Assembly (NCBI GenBank): GCA_027030605.1
Contig: JALVEV010000178.1
Coordinates: 1-9,562, forward strand
Origin: Campylobacteraceae bacterium
GTDB lineage: Bacteria > Campylobacterota > Campylobacteria > Campylobacterales > Sulfurovaceae
Direction of reading: 5' to 3'
Length of the DNA stretch: 9,562 nt
In this document: positions 1-5,811 of the stretch, piece after piece
Position numbering within the stretch: the first letter of the stretch is position 1
Layout: every line of letters begins with the position of its first letter
Position numbers and translations under genes: made by a program
The notes under the pieces: model-generated
The model's input: only the letters and a program-made list of their open reading frames with translations
Databases searched by the model: none
What the model was told of the DNA's origin: nothing

Positions 1-227
1 GTACTAAGACCAGTAAAAAAAGTATGGGTTGCTTTTTGAATGGTTAAGTCGTAGTTTTTTATGCCATTAACATCTGTACCCTCTAAAAGAGGAGGAATAA
101 AAAGTTTATTGATATTATTAGTTAAATCACCATCAACACTTGAACTGTTTGTTCCTCCTCCACCACAACCTGTTAAAATCCATAACGACGTTACAGCACT
201 TAGTTTTAAAAAATTTCTTCGTTTCAT
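1..227 (-). CDS. Multicopper oxidase, Tat-exported lipoprotein (N-terminal part, runs off window)
   Basis: The frame opens with ATG at 227-225 and stays open to base 1, giving 75 residues of a truncated gene. The start is supported by AAGGA about seven bases upstream. The N-terminus has a twin-arginine type motif (KRRNFLK, residues 2-8), a hydrophobic stretch and a lipobox LTGC with Cys21, followed by a Gly/Ser-rich linker, so the product should be exported folded and anchored by lipid. Residues from about 44 (IPPLLEG, then YDLTIQKATHTFFTGLST) match the first strand of multicopper oxidase cupredoxin domain 1, just before the region where the HWHG copper ligands would fall; those ligands lie outside the window. 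It follows copB after 130 bases and probably has its own promoter. It is unlike the copA oxidase in the same cluster (lipobox, Gly-rich linker), so it is a second type rather than a duplicate. The oxidase call is family resemblance from a short fragment; substrate unknown. Confidence 0.75.
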   Translation of the reverse strand, partial: MKRRNFLKLSAVTSLWILTGCGGGGTNSSSVDGDLTNNINKLFIPPLLEGTDVNGIKNYDLTIQKATHTFFTGLS

Positions 228-250
228 CTTTTTCCTTGTTTTTTAATAAA

Positions 251-291
251 TTTATATTAACTAAATAGTGTTAGTTAAATGTTACTTAACT
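251..291 (-). promoter_or_regulatory. Putative operator/promoter region of the lipoprotein oxidase, with three TTAACT half-sites
   Basis: A perfect 8-6-8 inverted repeat lies at 257-278 (arms TTAACTAA and TTAGTTAA), and a third TTAACT lies at 286-291. A possible minus-strand -10 (TATAAA) is at 256-251, directly next to the inverted repeat, so a bound protein would cover the promoter spacer. The half-sites are AT-rich and could partly be chance; no regulator gene is adjacent. Confidence 0.35.
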
Positions 292-313
292 TATTCCATC
301 GAACTCAGGTTAT
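292..313 (-). repeat. 22-base element, copy 1 (upstream of lipoprotein oxidase)
   Basis: This copy matches 2847-2868 at 21 of 22 positions; the only difference is A298 versus G2853. The core on the plus strand is TCGAACTCAGGTTAT. It lies 64 bases before the start of the lipoprotein oxidase, while the other copy lies 71 bases before copA. Both copies have the same orientation relative to the gene downstream. Confidence 0.8.
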
Positions 314-329
314 AAAGAAAAGTGTGTAA

Positions 330-356
330 AAAATGTGAAGAGAAAAAATCCTCTTC
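330..356 (-). terminator. Possible weak terminator after copB
   Basis: A six-pair hairpin (GAAGAG at 337-342 with CTCTTC at 351-356, eight-base loop) starts just past the copB stop. On the minus strand it is followed by ACATTTTTT. The stem is short and the T-run is displaced by three bases, so termination is probably partial. Confidence 0.4.
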
Positions 357-357
357 C

Positions 358-1041
358 CTAAAACCAAACCCGAACCCCACCAACAACATAACTCTCATTC
401 AAAGGAGCAATATCAGCCGTATTACCAAAGTTTTTACTCCACTCTACCCCAATATAAGGTGCAAACTCACGTTTTATCTCGTAGCGTAAACGCATACCTG
501 CTGTGATGTTGGAGAGACCTTTTCCTAAACCCATGCTTGGGTCATCTTTACTGTAAGCATCAACAGCAATAGAGGGGGTTAAGATAAGCTTTTGGGTAAA
601 GAGTGCTTCATATTCAGCATCAAATCTTAGCCCCACATTACCACCTTGTCCGACCAACAGAGAGGTACGTGTCTCAAAAAAGTAGGGAGCTAAACCTTGA
701 ATGGAGAGTACACCCCATGTTTGGTTGTTGCTTCCTGCTTTGTCATAGCCTATACCAAATTGAGCGTCCCAAAAAGGGGCGATGGCTTTAGAGTAGACCA
801 GTTGATTTTCACTTTGAGCTGAACCATCTTTTGGTTTCTCTCCTTCGGTGTAGAAGTAGAGTTTATCGGTCTCATCTCCTATCCATAGATTGGTATCCCA
901 AGCAACATTTTTTTCACTGTTGTCTTGGTACTCTAGCTCGTCAATGGTTACTTTAGAGTAGAGTTCATTGGCACTTGCTCCTGCCATACTAAAGGTACTT
1001 ATCATTATTAAGCCTAAGGCTATTTTAGTTATATTTTTCAT
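358..1041 (-). CDS. copB: Copper resistance outer membrane protein CopB
   Basis: This 227-residue protein has a signal peptide (residues 1-24, ending in GASA) and then a beta-barrel-like body ending in aromatic VRVWF, the usual C-terminal signature of outer membrane proteins. The start of the mature protein (VTIDELEYQ, then WDTNLWIGDETDKLYFYTEGE) is the recognisable CopB/PcoB family pattern. The family is thought to act with the multicopper oxidase CopA in periplasmic copper resistance. It is shorter than PcoB-type proteins and lacks the Met/His-rich N-terminal extension seen in some of them; that metal-binding role may be taken here by the separate Met-rich protein encoded at the head of the cluster. 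The gene follows copA after nine bases, and the copA stop codon TAG forms part of its ribosome site (TAGGAG, ending seven bases before the ATG), so translation is very probably coupled. Confidence 0.9.
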   Translation of the reverse strand: MKNITKIALGLIMISTFSMAGASANELYSKVTIDELEYQDNSEKNVAWDTNLWIGDETDKLYFYTEGEKPKDGSAQSENQLVYSKAIAPFWDAQFGIGYDKAGSNNQTWGVLSIQGLAPYFFETRTSLLVGQGGNVGLRFDAEYEALFTQKLILTPSIAVDAYSKDDPSMGLGKGLSNITAGMRLRYEIKREFAPYIGVEWSKNFGNTADIAPLNESYVVGGVRVWF

Positions 1042-1050
1042 CTTCTACTC

Positions 1051-2775
1051 CTAACTTACAATTACTTTTCTAAACATACCACTCATGTGATAGAGCAGAT
1101 GACAATGGTACGCCCATGACCCTTTGGCATCAACATTGACCTGCATACTAATCTTAGAGCCTGGTTGCACCACAATCGTGTGTTTTCGCACAAAACGATT
1201 CTCTCCCACTTCCAAATCACTCCATAAACCGTGTAAATGCATAGGGTGGTTCATCATGGTGTCATTGATGTAGGTGATACGTAGTTGCTCCCCATAATGA
1301 AACTGTAACGGTTTCGCATCTTTGTAGGCAATACCATTAATCGACCACATATAGCGTTCCATATTTCCTGTCAATCGCAAGATTATCTCTCTGTCAGGTG
1401 TTCGTTTAGGTACAATTCCCTCTAAGCTCTCTAGGTCTGCATAGGTGAGTACACGTCGTCCATTGTTACGCAACCCTACTCCAGGGTCATCTAAACGATA
1501 TTGTGGATTTTTTACCCTCATGGTTGTGCCTACACCTCGTGCCTCTTCAAGTGGTGTGATAGGAATTTTCTTTTTCATTGGCATTTTCATCTTTTTGTCA
1601 CTTGGCATCGCCATATCTACCATCTCTTTGTCTCCCATCTTCATACCAATCATATCCATTCCCATATCGGCATGGGTTAAAGTTTGAGGAGCATCCATCG
1701 CAGGAGCTGTAGCAAGTTTGGTGGTACTTGGGGTCAATGAACCCAAAGCATAGCCTGAACGTTCAAGACTTTGGGCAAAGATAGCATAGGCTTTTTGGGT
1801 TTTTGGTTCAACAATCACATCATAAGTCTCAGCAACCCCAATTCTAAACTCATCTACCTCTACAGGTTTTACATTGTTTCCATCGGTCGCAACAATAGTG
1901 AGTTTTAAATCAGGAATACGCACATCAAAAAAGGTCATTGCAGAGGAGTTAATAAATCGTAGTCGTATCTTCTCCCCTACTTTGAATTGTGCCGTATATT
2001 GAGCCGTTGGTGTATGCCCATTCATTAAGTAAGTGTAGGTATAACCTGTTACATCAGAGAGGTCACGGTCACTCATTCGCATTTCGTTCCACATAGTTCG
2101 GCTCTTAAATGCCCCAAAAAATCCCTCCTCTTTCACATCAGCAAAAAAGTCACCCACCGTTCGTTGGTTAAAGTTGTAGTAGTCACTCATGGTTTTTAGT
2201 TTTCGGTAGATAGTTTCAGGCTTCTCATCACTCCAATCAGAGAGCGTTACCACATAGTCTCGGTCATACTCAAAAGGCTCTTTTGCTTTAGGGTGAACCA
2301 CAATCGCCCCATAAAGCCCTGTCTGTTCTTGAAACCCTGAATGAGAATGATACCAATAAGTTCCACTCTGTTTGAGTGTAAACCTATAGGTAAACGTTGT
2401 TTTAGGTTTAATCCCATCAAAACTAATGCCAGGAACACCGTCCATGTCGGTAGGCAAAATAATCCCATGCCAATGGATTGAGCTGTCAACCTCTAAGTCA
2501 TTGTAGACCTTAATGGTTACCGTATCGCCCTCATTAAAATGTAACGTTGGTGCTGTCATTTGACCATTGACTGTGGTAGCGTATTTTGGTGTGCCTGTAA
2601 AATTCACCATGGTTTTACTAATGACCAAAGAGAACTCCGTACCTCGTAATTCATGCTCTTGACTAAAGGTAGGTGTGGTGTTGTTTGCTTCAAGGGGTAA
2701 AAGACCTGAAGCCACAACGGTAGAGAGGGTAACGCCTTTGATAAATGTTCTTCTATTTAAATTATTTGTTGACAT
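1051..2775 (-). CDS. copA: Copper resistance multicopper oxidase CopA, Tat-exported
   Basis: This 574-residue protein starts with a Tat motif (NRRTFIKG, residues 7-14) and a hydrophobic region, so it should be exported folded to the periplasm. All four copper-ligand motifs are present and intact: HWHG at 101-104, WYHSHSG at 141-147, HPMHLHG at 510-516, and HCHLLYHMSGM at 557-567 with the type 1 ligands Cys558 and His563 and axial Met567. A Met-rich segment at 371-400 carries many MxM motifs, as in CopA/PcoA and CueO proteins, where such segments bind Cu(I). The probable role is oxidation of Cu(I) to less toxic Cu(II) in the periplasm. The start is chosen from AGGAG six bases before the ATG, directly ahead of the Tat motif. 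Its leader contains an inverted repeat that includes this ribosome site. This CopA is not the P-type ATPase that shares the symbol. Confidence 0.95.
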   Translation of the reverse strand: MSTNNLNRRTFIKGVTLSTVVASGLLPLEANNTTPTFSQEHELRGTEFSLVISKTMVNFTGTPKYATTVNGQMTAPTLHFNEGDTVTIKVYNDLEVDSSIHWHGIILPTDMDGVPGISFDGIKPKTTFTYRFTLKQSGTYWYHSHSGFQEQTGLYGAIVVHPKAKEPFEYDRDYVVTLSDWSDEKPETIYRKLKTMSDYYNFNQRTVGDFFADVKEEGFFGAFKSRTMWNEMRMSDRDLSDVTGYTYTYLMNGHTPTAQYTAQFKVGEKIRLRFINSSAMTFFDVRIPDLKLTIVATDGNNVKPVEVDEFRIGVAETYDVIVEPKTQKAYAIFAQSLERSGYALGSLTPSTTKLATAPAMDAPQTLTHADMGMDMIGMKMGDKEMVDMAMPSDKKMKMPMKKKIPITPLEEARGVGTTMRVKNPQYRLDDPGVGLRNNGRRVLTYADLESLEGIVPKRTPDREIILRLTGNMERYMWSINGIAYKDAKPLQFHYGEQLRITYINDTMMNHPMHLHGLWSDLEVGENRFVRKHTIVVQPGSKISMQVNVDAKGSWAYHCHLLYHMSGMFRKVIVS

Positions 2776-2780
2776 TTTTG

Positions 2781-2807
2781 GCTCCTATTTAATTTATTTA
2801 TAGGAGC
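2781..2807 (-). promoter_or_regulatory. Perfect inverted repeat covering the copA Shine-Dalgarno
   Basis: Arms GCTCCTAT (2781-2788) and ATAGGAGC (2800-2807) pair over eight bases with an eleven-base A/T loop. On the minus-strand RNA the 3' arm contains the AGGAG used by copA, so the stem would mask it. However, the best -10 (TATACT at 2813-2808) predicts initiation near 2801, inside the repeat. In that case the dyad would act as a DNA operator over the start point, and only read-through RNA from the upstream genes would form the full hairpin. Confidence 0.55.
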
Positions 2808-2813
2808 AGTATA
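2808..2813 (-). promoter_or_regulatory. Possible -10 element of copA
   Basis: TATACT on the minus strand, 32 bases before the copA start codon. No good -35 is seen, which is common in Campylobacterota. Its position against the neighbouring inverted repeat suggests regulated initiation. Confidence 0.35.
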
Positions 2814-2846
2814 GTAGTTTTTTTGTGGAGAGGGCGTGGAGTAAGA

Positions 2847-2868
2847 TATTCCGTCGAACTCAGGTTAT
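2847..2868 (-). repeat. 22-base element, copy 2 (upstream of copA)
   Basis: This matches 292-313 with one mismatch. The element begins on the last base of the stop codon of the preceding barrel-protein gene (TAA at 2870-2868), so it lies entirely in the copA leader side of the gap. It is more GC-rich than the surrounding spacer, which makes a chance match unlikely. Confidence 0.8.
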
Positions 2869-3644
2869 TAAAACCGATACCCTACACCAAAAGAGTGCAT
2901 GGTATTGTAAAAGTTATTTTTACTCTTTGTAAAAATGTAAGAGAGAGAAAGATGAGAGCTGTAATCATACTGCAACAAGATACTTTTGTCCTCTCTTTGT
3001 AGATTGTCTTTACGATAACCAAGCGAACCATAGATACCCCTACTTAAATCATAACTTAAATAGAGATAGCCTGTGTGGATATCAAAAGCATTGTCATCAT
3101 TAATCATATCGTACTGATAGCCCATCTCAACATCAATTTTTTCATAAAGATAGACATACGAGAGAGTAGCTCCATAGTCAATTTTATTTCCATCTGTATT
3201 GTAAGTAGGTATGGCTGAAGAGAGAGAAGATTTTAGATAGTGTTTAGAAGAGAGTCTAAAAGTTTTTTGTGCCAAAAGTATCGTGTCTGAAAAATCCTCT
3301 ATGGTATCTATAGAGTTATCATATTTAAAGTAACCACTGCCAATGTAGAAGAGCCAACTCTCTTTAGCTAATATCAAAGAGAGACCATAGTTGTCGATGC
3401 TAGTTAGATTCTCTGCCTTTAACGATGAGAGTATTTGAACCAAACTTACCTCATATTTCTCTTTACTTCTTTTGCTCTGCTCTTTTGCCTTTTTCTGTTT
3501 CTCAGAACACCCATCGGCTGTTACGGTATCTAATATATCGGTTCCTAAACAGAGGTCTACATCATCCTCTACCCCATCAAAGTCGGTGTCAACAGCACCA
3601 AGAGAGAGGGAAATTACTACTAAAAAAAAGAGTATTCTATTCAT
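2868..3644 (-). CDS. Secreted beta-barrel protein with a thrombospondin type 3-like calcium motif
   Basis: The 258-residue product has a signal peptide (about 1-17). It is followed by an Asp-rich motif DTDFDGVEDDVDLC (19-32) with a second Cys in DGC (44-46), the pattern of a thrombospondin type 3 repeat as found in OmpA-like outer membrane proteins. A charged Lys/Glu/Ser segment (about 48-64) comes next. The rest consists of alternating Tyr/Ser/Leu-rich strands ending in GVGYRF with a terminal Phe, typical of outer membrane beta-barrels. There is no OmpA C-terminal domain. It starts two bases after the stop of the Met-rich protein gene and lacks a clear Shine-Dalgarno, so it is probably translated by coupling. 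Its place between a Met-rich secreted protein and copA/copB suggests a copper-linked envelope role, perhaps a pore; this is inference. I do not recognise a named family for the barrel. Confidence 0.75.
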   Translation of the reverse strand: MNRILFFLVVISLSLGAVDTDFDGVEDDVDLCLGTDILDTVTADGCSEKQKKAKEQSKRSKEKYEVSLVQILSSLKAENLTSIDNYGLSLILAKESWLFYIGSGYFKYDNSIDTIEDFSDTILLAQKTFRLSSKHYLKSSLSSAIPTYNTDGNKIDYGATLSYVYLYEKIDVEMGYQYDMINDDNAFDIHTGYLYLSYDLSRGIYGSLGYRKDNLQREDKSILLQYDYSSHLSLSYIFTKSKNNFYNTMHSFGVGYRF

Positions 3645-3646
3645 AT

Positions 3647-4141
3647 CTATTTACGACCCATACCCTCTCTCATATTTTGTCTATTACGGATTCTCTCTTC
3701 TTCTGTTATAGGGAATTTTCGCATATTTGTTAGATTTTTCATTCCCTCCATATTTCGCATACTATTCATATTTTTTAGCATATTTTCCATCTTTGGCATT
3801 GAGTCCATGTTGGGCATATCAGACTGTTTCATGGGATGCTCTTTGCCCATCATCTCTTTATCTGCTTTACAATCTTTCATCTCATGAACATCTTCACTAT
3901 GCTCAGCGTGAAGATGTTCAACTTCTGCTTGTTTCTGCTCTGCTCTCTTCTTCTCTTGTAGCACTTTAATTGCTTCTATTCGCTCTTGTTTCTTTAGGGC
4001 AATAATATGTTGTTTTATCTCATTGACTACTTTAAACTTGTCACTTTTAGGAACTGTTTTTAGCTGATTAAAGAGTCGGGTTAAGGTCTCATCAGCATTT
4101 AAAGTCAACAAAAACAAGAGTAATATAACTAATATTCGCAT
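3647..4141 (-). CDS. Small secreted His/Met-rich protein, probable periplasmic copper binder
   Basis: The 164-residue product has a short hydrophobic signal (1-16) and a charged, probably helical or coiled-coil region (about 18-75). A His cluster follows (His76, 78, 81, 86), then a Met-rich tract between 88 and 140 with fourteen Met residues. Within it Met falls on every third residue at 109-121 and again at 125-134. MxxM spacing is typical of Cu(I)-binding segments in transporters and resistance proteins. There is one Cys (91). As first gene of the copper cluster, two bases ahead of the barrel-protein gene, it probably buffers or passes on copper in the periplasm; this is inference from composition and context. 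The start has AGAGG nine bases upstream and a plausible -10 (TATACT at 4175-4170). No named family recognised. Confidence 0.7.
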   Translation of the reverse strand: MRILVILLLFLLTLNADETLTRLFNQLKTVPKSDKFKVVNEIKQHIIALKKQERIEAIKVLQEKKRAEQKQAEVEHLHAEHSEDVHEMKDCKADKEMMGKEHPMKQSDMPNMDSMPKMENMLKNMNSMRNMEGMKNLTNMRKFPITEEERIRNRQNMREGMGRK

Positions 4142-4158
4142 TAAATTTTACCTCTTAG

Positions 4159-4177
4159 GTTATAAATAAAGTATAAC
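4159..4177 (-). promoter_or_regulatory. Probable promoter of the copper cluster with overlapping dyad
   Basis: The minus-strand -10 TATACT is at 4175-4170, predicting initiation near 4163, 22 bases before the Met-rich gene. A 6-7-6 inverted repeat (GTTATA, TATAAC) spans 4159-4177 over the -10 and start point. The dyad is short and AT-rich, so an operator role is uncertain. Confidence 0.4.
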
Positions 4178-4201
4178 ATAACTCTATTAGCTAAACATTA
4201 G

Positions 4202-4207
4202 TATAAT
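4202..4207 (+). promoter_or_regulatory. -10 element of the yjdM/phnA-like gene
   Basis: A perfect TATAAT lies 27 bases before the start codon of the plus-strand gene. No convincing -35 is seen. It is divergent from the copper-cluster promoter, with the two -10 boxes about 27 bases apart. Confidence 0.55.
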
Positions 4208-4234
4208 ACGCCAAATATTTTAAAAAGGTAGTAA

Positions 4235-4750
4235 ATGAGTACAAAAGATAATTGTGAACTTTGTGGTTCAGATGTTGGACTAACAGAGTATAAAGTAGAA
4301 CCAAGAGATGAGACAGTAACCCTTTGTGAAACCTGTTTAGCCTCTCATGAGTCACCTTCTGACAACGAATCTCACTGGTACTGTCTAAACGATGCCATGT
4401 GGAGTGAAGTACCTGCTGTTCAAGTGATGGCTTACCGAATCTACAGCAGATTAGGCAACCAAGACCAACTCGACATGATGTATATGGAAGATGACGTTAA
4501 AGCATGGGCAGAGGCAGGATTAGAAGATGAAAATGCAGAGCCTGTTAGAGATGCAAATGGTAACATATTAAAAGAGGGTGACTCTGTTACTATCATTAAA
4601 GATTTAGTTGTTAAAGGTGCAGGTTTTACAGCAAAACAAGGGACAACGGTTAAAAATATTAGAATGGTTCCAGGTGACCCAACTCACATTCAAGGGAAAG
4701 TCAACGGCTCTACTATCTTTATTGTAGCTGCTTTTTTGAAGAAGCTTTAA
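4235..4750 (+). CDS. yjdM: YjdM/PhnA-family zinc-ribbon protein
   Basis: The 171-residue protein has an N-terminal zinc ribbon (C7-x2-C10 and C31-x2-C34). Its C-terminal domain begins near residue 104 (VRDANGNILKEGDSV, then IKDLVVKGAG, TVKNIRM, IQGKVNGSTIFIVAAFLKKL), the diagnostic PhnA/YjdM pattern. The middle (about 50-100) is an acidic helical linker, so the protein is longer than the roughly 110-residue E. coli YjdM. The old name PhnA came from position next to the phosphonate operon in E. coli; the family has no demonstrated phosphonate-cleaving role, and it is distinct from phosphonoacetate hydrolase. Function is unknown. The start is supported by AAAGG six bases upstream and TATAAT further up. 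It is transcribed alone, divergent from the copper cluster, and ends at a strong terminator. Confidence 0.9.
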   Translation: MSTKDNCELCGSDVGLTEYKVEPRDETVTLCETCLASHESPSDNESHWYCLNDAMWSEVPAVQVMAYRIYSRLGNQDQLDMMYMEDDVKAWAEAGLEDENAEPVRDANGNILKEGDSVTIIKDLVVKGAGFTAKQGTTVKNIRMVPGDPTHIQGKVNGSTIFIVAAFLKKL

Positions 4751-4759
4751 GCTTTTCTC

Positions 4760-4793
4760 TAGAGACAAAGCAAACCTTGTCTCTAACTTTTTA
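4760..4793 (+). terminator. Rho-independent terminator after yjdM
   Basis: A nine-pair stem (TAGAGACAA at 4760-4768 with TTGTCTCTA at 4777-4785, eight-base loop) is followed by ACTTTTT. It starts ten bases after the stop codon. The reverse direction lacks a T-run, so it serves the plus strand only. Confidence 0.75.
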
Positions 4794-4812
4794 AATCCCC
4801 TCTATCTATTTC

Positions 4813-5022
4813 TCACTTTCTTAAATTTTTCAAAAAGTTTGTTATACGACAACCGTTATAGCATGTACCACTCTTTAGAGCTTTCATCCGTCGTATATTA
4901 TTAATAAGTAGTAGTAAAAAACCTAGGGCAATAACAAGTTGACTAACTCCTATTAACCAATTCTCTATCATTAGATTTTGTACTGCAAATCCAAATATAA
5001 TAATAGTAATAACAAGACACAT
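4813..5022 (-). CDS. Small two-helix membrane protein with CxxxC near the C-terminus
   Basis: The 69-residue protein has two hydrophobic segments (about 2-18 and 22-41), a basic turn (NNIRRMKALK), and a C-terminal cytoplasmic-type tail with GTCYNGC (Cys54 and Cys58) ending in Lys/Arg. The start is well supported: AAGGAG seven bases upstream and a TATACT -10 at 5054-5049 give a 20-base leader. It lies 67 bases downstream of the Crp/Fnr gene on the same strand and may be part of its regulon. The Cys pair could bind metal or react with thiols; that is inference. I do not recognise the family. Confidence 0.7.
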   Translation of the reverse strand: MCLVITIIIFGFAVQNLMIENWLIGVSQLVIALGFLLLLINNIRRMKALKSGTCYNGCRITNFLKNLRK

Positions 5023-5048
5023 AGTATAACTCCTTAAAATTTAATAAT

Positions 5049-5054
5049 AGTATA
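5049..5054 (-). promoter_or_regulatory. Possible -10 element of the small CxxxC membrane protein
   Basis: TATACT on the minus strand, 26 bases before the start codon, with a strong AAGGAG between them. No clear -35. Confidence 0.4.
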
Positions 5055-5089
5055 CAATTTAAAAATAAATAATACAATCACTAACTCAT

Positions 5090-5707
5090 TTAAAGCACCT
5101 CTATAGACCCACGATGCAAAACAACCTTCCCTTTTTTCTCCAACTCTTTGAGTGTCCGACTAATAACCACACGAGAACTACCTAATGAGTTAGCAATCTC
5201 TTCATGGGTAATTTTAATATTTTTTTCATCACGTTTTTGAATCCACTCCCACAGACGAGTATCTAGTTTTTTAAACTTAATATCATTAATAAGCATCGCT
5301 AAATCTGCCATACGAATAGTATATAGAGAGAAGATATAACTTTGATAAACAGGGGAGAGAGCAGAGAGCTTTTTAATACTCTCTTTATCTAAAATATACC
5401 CCTCTATATCGGTAATACTTTCAGCTGTTGCAATAGCATCCGTATCTGAAATGCTCGATGCAGTATTGACAATACACTGTTCACCCTCTTTAAGTGTATA
5501 GAGGTCAATACTCTCAACACCCTCATCTTGAATATAGAGTCGCACCTCTCCTTTGGTCAAAAGTAGTACAGTTTCACAAATATCACCTTGGTAAAAAAGA
5601 ATATTATTTTTTGGAATTGAGATAAACTTAGCATGTTCTTCTAAAAAAGCAAGTGCTTCTTTTTCTAATGAAGCTTCAAAAGGAAATTGTTTAAGATTAA
5701 GGGGCAT
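5090..5707 (-). CDS. Crp/Fnr-family transcriptional regulator
   Basis: The 205-residue protein has an N-terminal cyclic-nucleotide-like beta-roll (about 20-110; IPKNNILFYQGDICETVLLLTKGEVRLY is cut here into its key parts FYQGD at 38-42 and KGEVRLY at 52-58). A dimer helix follows (about 118-147), then a winged helix-turn-helix (about 166-205; ITHEEIANSLGSSRVVISRT). The cAMP-contact pattern is not evident, and the N-terminal Cys cluster of FNR is absent, so it is neither a true CRP nor an iron-sulfur FNR. Cys44 and Cys78 (GEQCIV) sit in the sensor domain and could be reactive. In the recognition helix, CRP Arg180 and Arg185 appear kept as Arg179 and Arg184, but the Glu181 position is Val180, so the DNA site should differ from TGTGA. 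The ribosome site GGAG is eleven bases from the ATG, slightly far. Likely targets are the flanking small membrane proteins and the divergent desaturase. Confidence 0.88.
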   Translation of the reverse strand: MPLNLKQFPFEASLEKEALAFLEEHAKFISIPKNNILFYQGDICETVLLLTKGEVRLYIQDEGVESIDLYTLKEGEQCIVNTASSISDTDAIATAESITDIEGYILDKESIKKLSALSPVYQSYIFSLYTIRMADLAMLINDIKFKKLDTRLWEWIQKRDEKNIKITHEEIANSLGSSRVVISRTLKELEKKGKVVLHRGSIEVL

Positions 5708-5727
5708 AATTAATACTACTCCATATA

Positions 5728-5748
5728 AATATAAATTCTATTTATATT
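5728..5748 (-). promoter_or_regulatory. Perfect 21-base dyad over the regulator's start point
   Basis: Arms AATATAAAT (5728-5736) and ATTTATATT (5740-5748) have a three-base spacer. The dyad's centre (5738) falls at about +6 from the initiation point predicted by the extended -10 at 5758-5750. Position suggests autorepression; the AT-only arms lower confidence. Confidence 0.35.
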
Positions 5749-5749
5749 C

Positions 5750-5758
5750 ATTGTAGCA
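5750..5758 (-). promoter_or_regulatory. Extended -10 promoter of the Crp/Fnr gene
   Basis: The minus strand reads TGCTACAAT, an extended -10 (TGn plus TACAAT), predicting initiation near 5743 and a leader of about 36 bases. Confidence 0.5.
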
Positions 5759-5811
5759 TTAAAGTATTAAGAATTTGTGTATAGAAAAATAAATAGCCAA
5801 AAAGATATTGA

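Noticed and set aside
61..246. Plus-strand 61-residue reading frame
   Set aside because: It is antisense to the well-supported oxidase N-terminus (Tat motif, lipobox, ribosome site), has no Shine-Dalgarno and a Pro/Phe-rich composition without sense.
1445..1687. Plus-strand frame rich in Ile and Phe, opposite the copA Met-rich segment
   Set aside because: It is the complement of repeated ATG and AAA codons in copA, with no start signals.
2247..2489. Minus-strand 80-residue frame inside copA in another frame
   Set aside because: It overlaps the first cupredoxin domain of copA, whose copper motifs are intact, so no frameshift is needed to explain it.
3425..3969. Three overlapping plus-strand frames opposite the barrel and Met-rich genes
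   Set aside because: They lie antisense to two genes with signal peptides and coherent domain content; the hydrophobic look comes from the complement of the Met- and Lys-rich codons.
4157..4166. AGGTTATAAA upstream of the Met-rich gene, also found at the edge of the 22-base element (307-316)
   Set aside because: Only ten AT-rich bases are shared and the diagnostic TCGAACTC part is missing, so I do not count it as a third copy.
4235..4750. Reading the YjdM/PhnA-like gene as phosphonate breakdown linked to the aminotransferase/LicD pair
   Set aside because: The PhnA name is historical for this family, the gene is about 4 kb away on its own promoter and terminator, and no C-P lyase genes are present.
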